From Aquila chrysaetos chrysaetos (lineage: Eukaryota; Chordata; Aves; Accipitriformes; Accipitridae), in NCBI RefSeq assembly GCF_900496995.4, contig NC_044030.1, forward strand, positions 16,986,851 to 17,050,850: a stretch of DNA of 64,000 bases, written 5' to 3'. This document shows, piece after piece, positions 63,419 through 64,000 of the stretch; within the stretch, counting starts at the first letter, position 1; every line of letters starts with the position of its first letter. A model generated the notes under the pieces. That model did no database searches, had not been told where the DNA came from, and was given only the letters and a program-made list of their open reading frames with translations. Made by a program: the position numbers and the translations under genes.

Positions 63419-63609
63419 CTGCAAGTAAAAAGGAAAAATGCCATCAATATAGTTCTTGATTTTTGACAGTTAGTGCAGAGAAGAGATAAGAGAGATGGAA
63501 TAGATGAGATAATGAAGAGCTGAAATACAGGCTGCAGGTGGCAGAGGAGACAGAAGACTATTTGGCAGAACAAAAAATAAAGATCATCTGGGAATTGGAA
63601 CAGGCAGGT

Positions 63610-64000
63610 TGTCGTGGTTTAACCCCAGCTGGCAACTAAGCACCATGTAGCCACTTGCTCACTCCCCCCACCCCCAGTGGGATGGAGGAGAGAATCGGGG
63701 GGGGGGAAGTAAAACTCGTGGGTTGAGATAAGAACAGTTTAATAGGACAGAAAAGGAAGGGAAAGTCATACTACTATTACTACTAAGAGAATATACAGAA
63801 CAAGTGATGCACAATATAATTGCTCACCACCTGCTGACCAATGCCCAGCCAATCCCCAAGCCGTGGTGCCCCCTGGCAAACTCCTCCCAGTTTATATACT
63901 GGGCATGACGTAATATGGTATGGAATACCCCTTTGGCTCGTTTGGGTCAGCTGTCCTGGCTGTGTTCCCTCCCAGTTTCTTGTGCACTCCCAGCCTCCAC
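63610..64000 (-). mobile_element. LTR, ERVL-like (family C, copy 3, cut by window edge)
   Basis: Begins TGTCGTGGTTTAACCCCAGC at 63610 and continues past the window end. Matches the 33636-34234 element in order and orientation, including AGAACAGTTTAATAGG and the GGGCATGACGTAATATGG segment. Whether it is a solo LTR or one end of a provirus cannot be seen. Confidence 0.8.

Overview
This is a stretch of a bird nuclear chromosome. The evidence is spliced vertebrate genes with GT-AG introns, CR1 LINE fragments with the typical avian CR1 reverse-transcriptase C-terminus and (ATTCTATG)-like tails, several endogenous-retrovirus solo LTRs of types common in birds, and a GC-rich CpG-island promoter in an otherwise AT-rich sequence. 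I see no bacterial or viral genome organisation and no tRNA, rRNA or CRISPR array. The species cannot be told from the sequence alone. The human counterparts lie on 5q13, which is largely Z-linked in birds, so Z linkage is a reasonable inference.

Two genes account for the coding content, both on the minus strand and in tandem. (1) MCCC2, the beta (carboxyltransferase) subunit of mitochondrial 3-methylcrotonyl-CoA carboxylase, is complete. Seventeen coding exons run from the ATG at 46781 down to the stop at 6694. All splice phases agree and give a 567-residue protein. (2) Upstream of it lies the 3' part of BDP1, a TFIIIB subunit for RNA polymerase III. Its last ten coding exons (63418 down to 49965, 554 residues) and a 3'UTR of about 2.3 kb are present. 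The rest of BDP1 lies beyond the right edge. The BDP1-MCCC2 order and orientation are the same as in human. BDP1's probable polyadenylation signal (47677-47682) is only about 0.9 kb from the MCCC2 start codon, and the MCCC2 CpG island (about 46135-47015) occupies most of that gap.

Layout: 1-6440 is sequence downstream of MCCC2 with no recognised gene; it holds a probable MIR fragment and a long imperfect inverted repeat (3890-4142). 6450-46781 is MCCC2, whose large introns carry solo LTRs (9308-10304, 10840-11300, 31493-31938, 33636-34234) and CR1 pieces (11533-11960, 14776-14965, 24180-24412, 24616-25895, possibly 34250-34790). 46782-47660 is promoter and intergenic. 47660-63418 is the BDP1 3' end, whose penultimate intron holds three solo LTRs (51220-52376, 52592-53580, 54173-54755). 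Another LTR begins at 63610 and leaves the window.

The two genes have no shared pathway: MCCC2 acts in leucine breakdown in the mitochondrial matrix, BDP1 in Pol III initiation in the nucleus. I found no new multi-gene system. The points most worth a second look are: the near-identical inverted LTR pair flanking the whole of MCCC2; the open frame with a 15-residue repeat inside that LTR family; a 29-bp tandem duplication that copies a BDP1 splice donor; the hairpin-forming inverted repeat near 4 kb; and a 25-T tract against the acceptor of the last MCCC2 exon.
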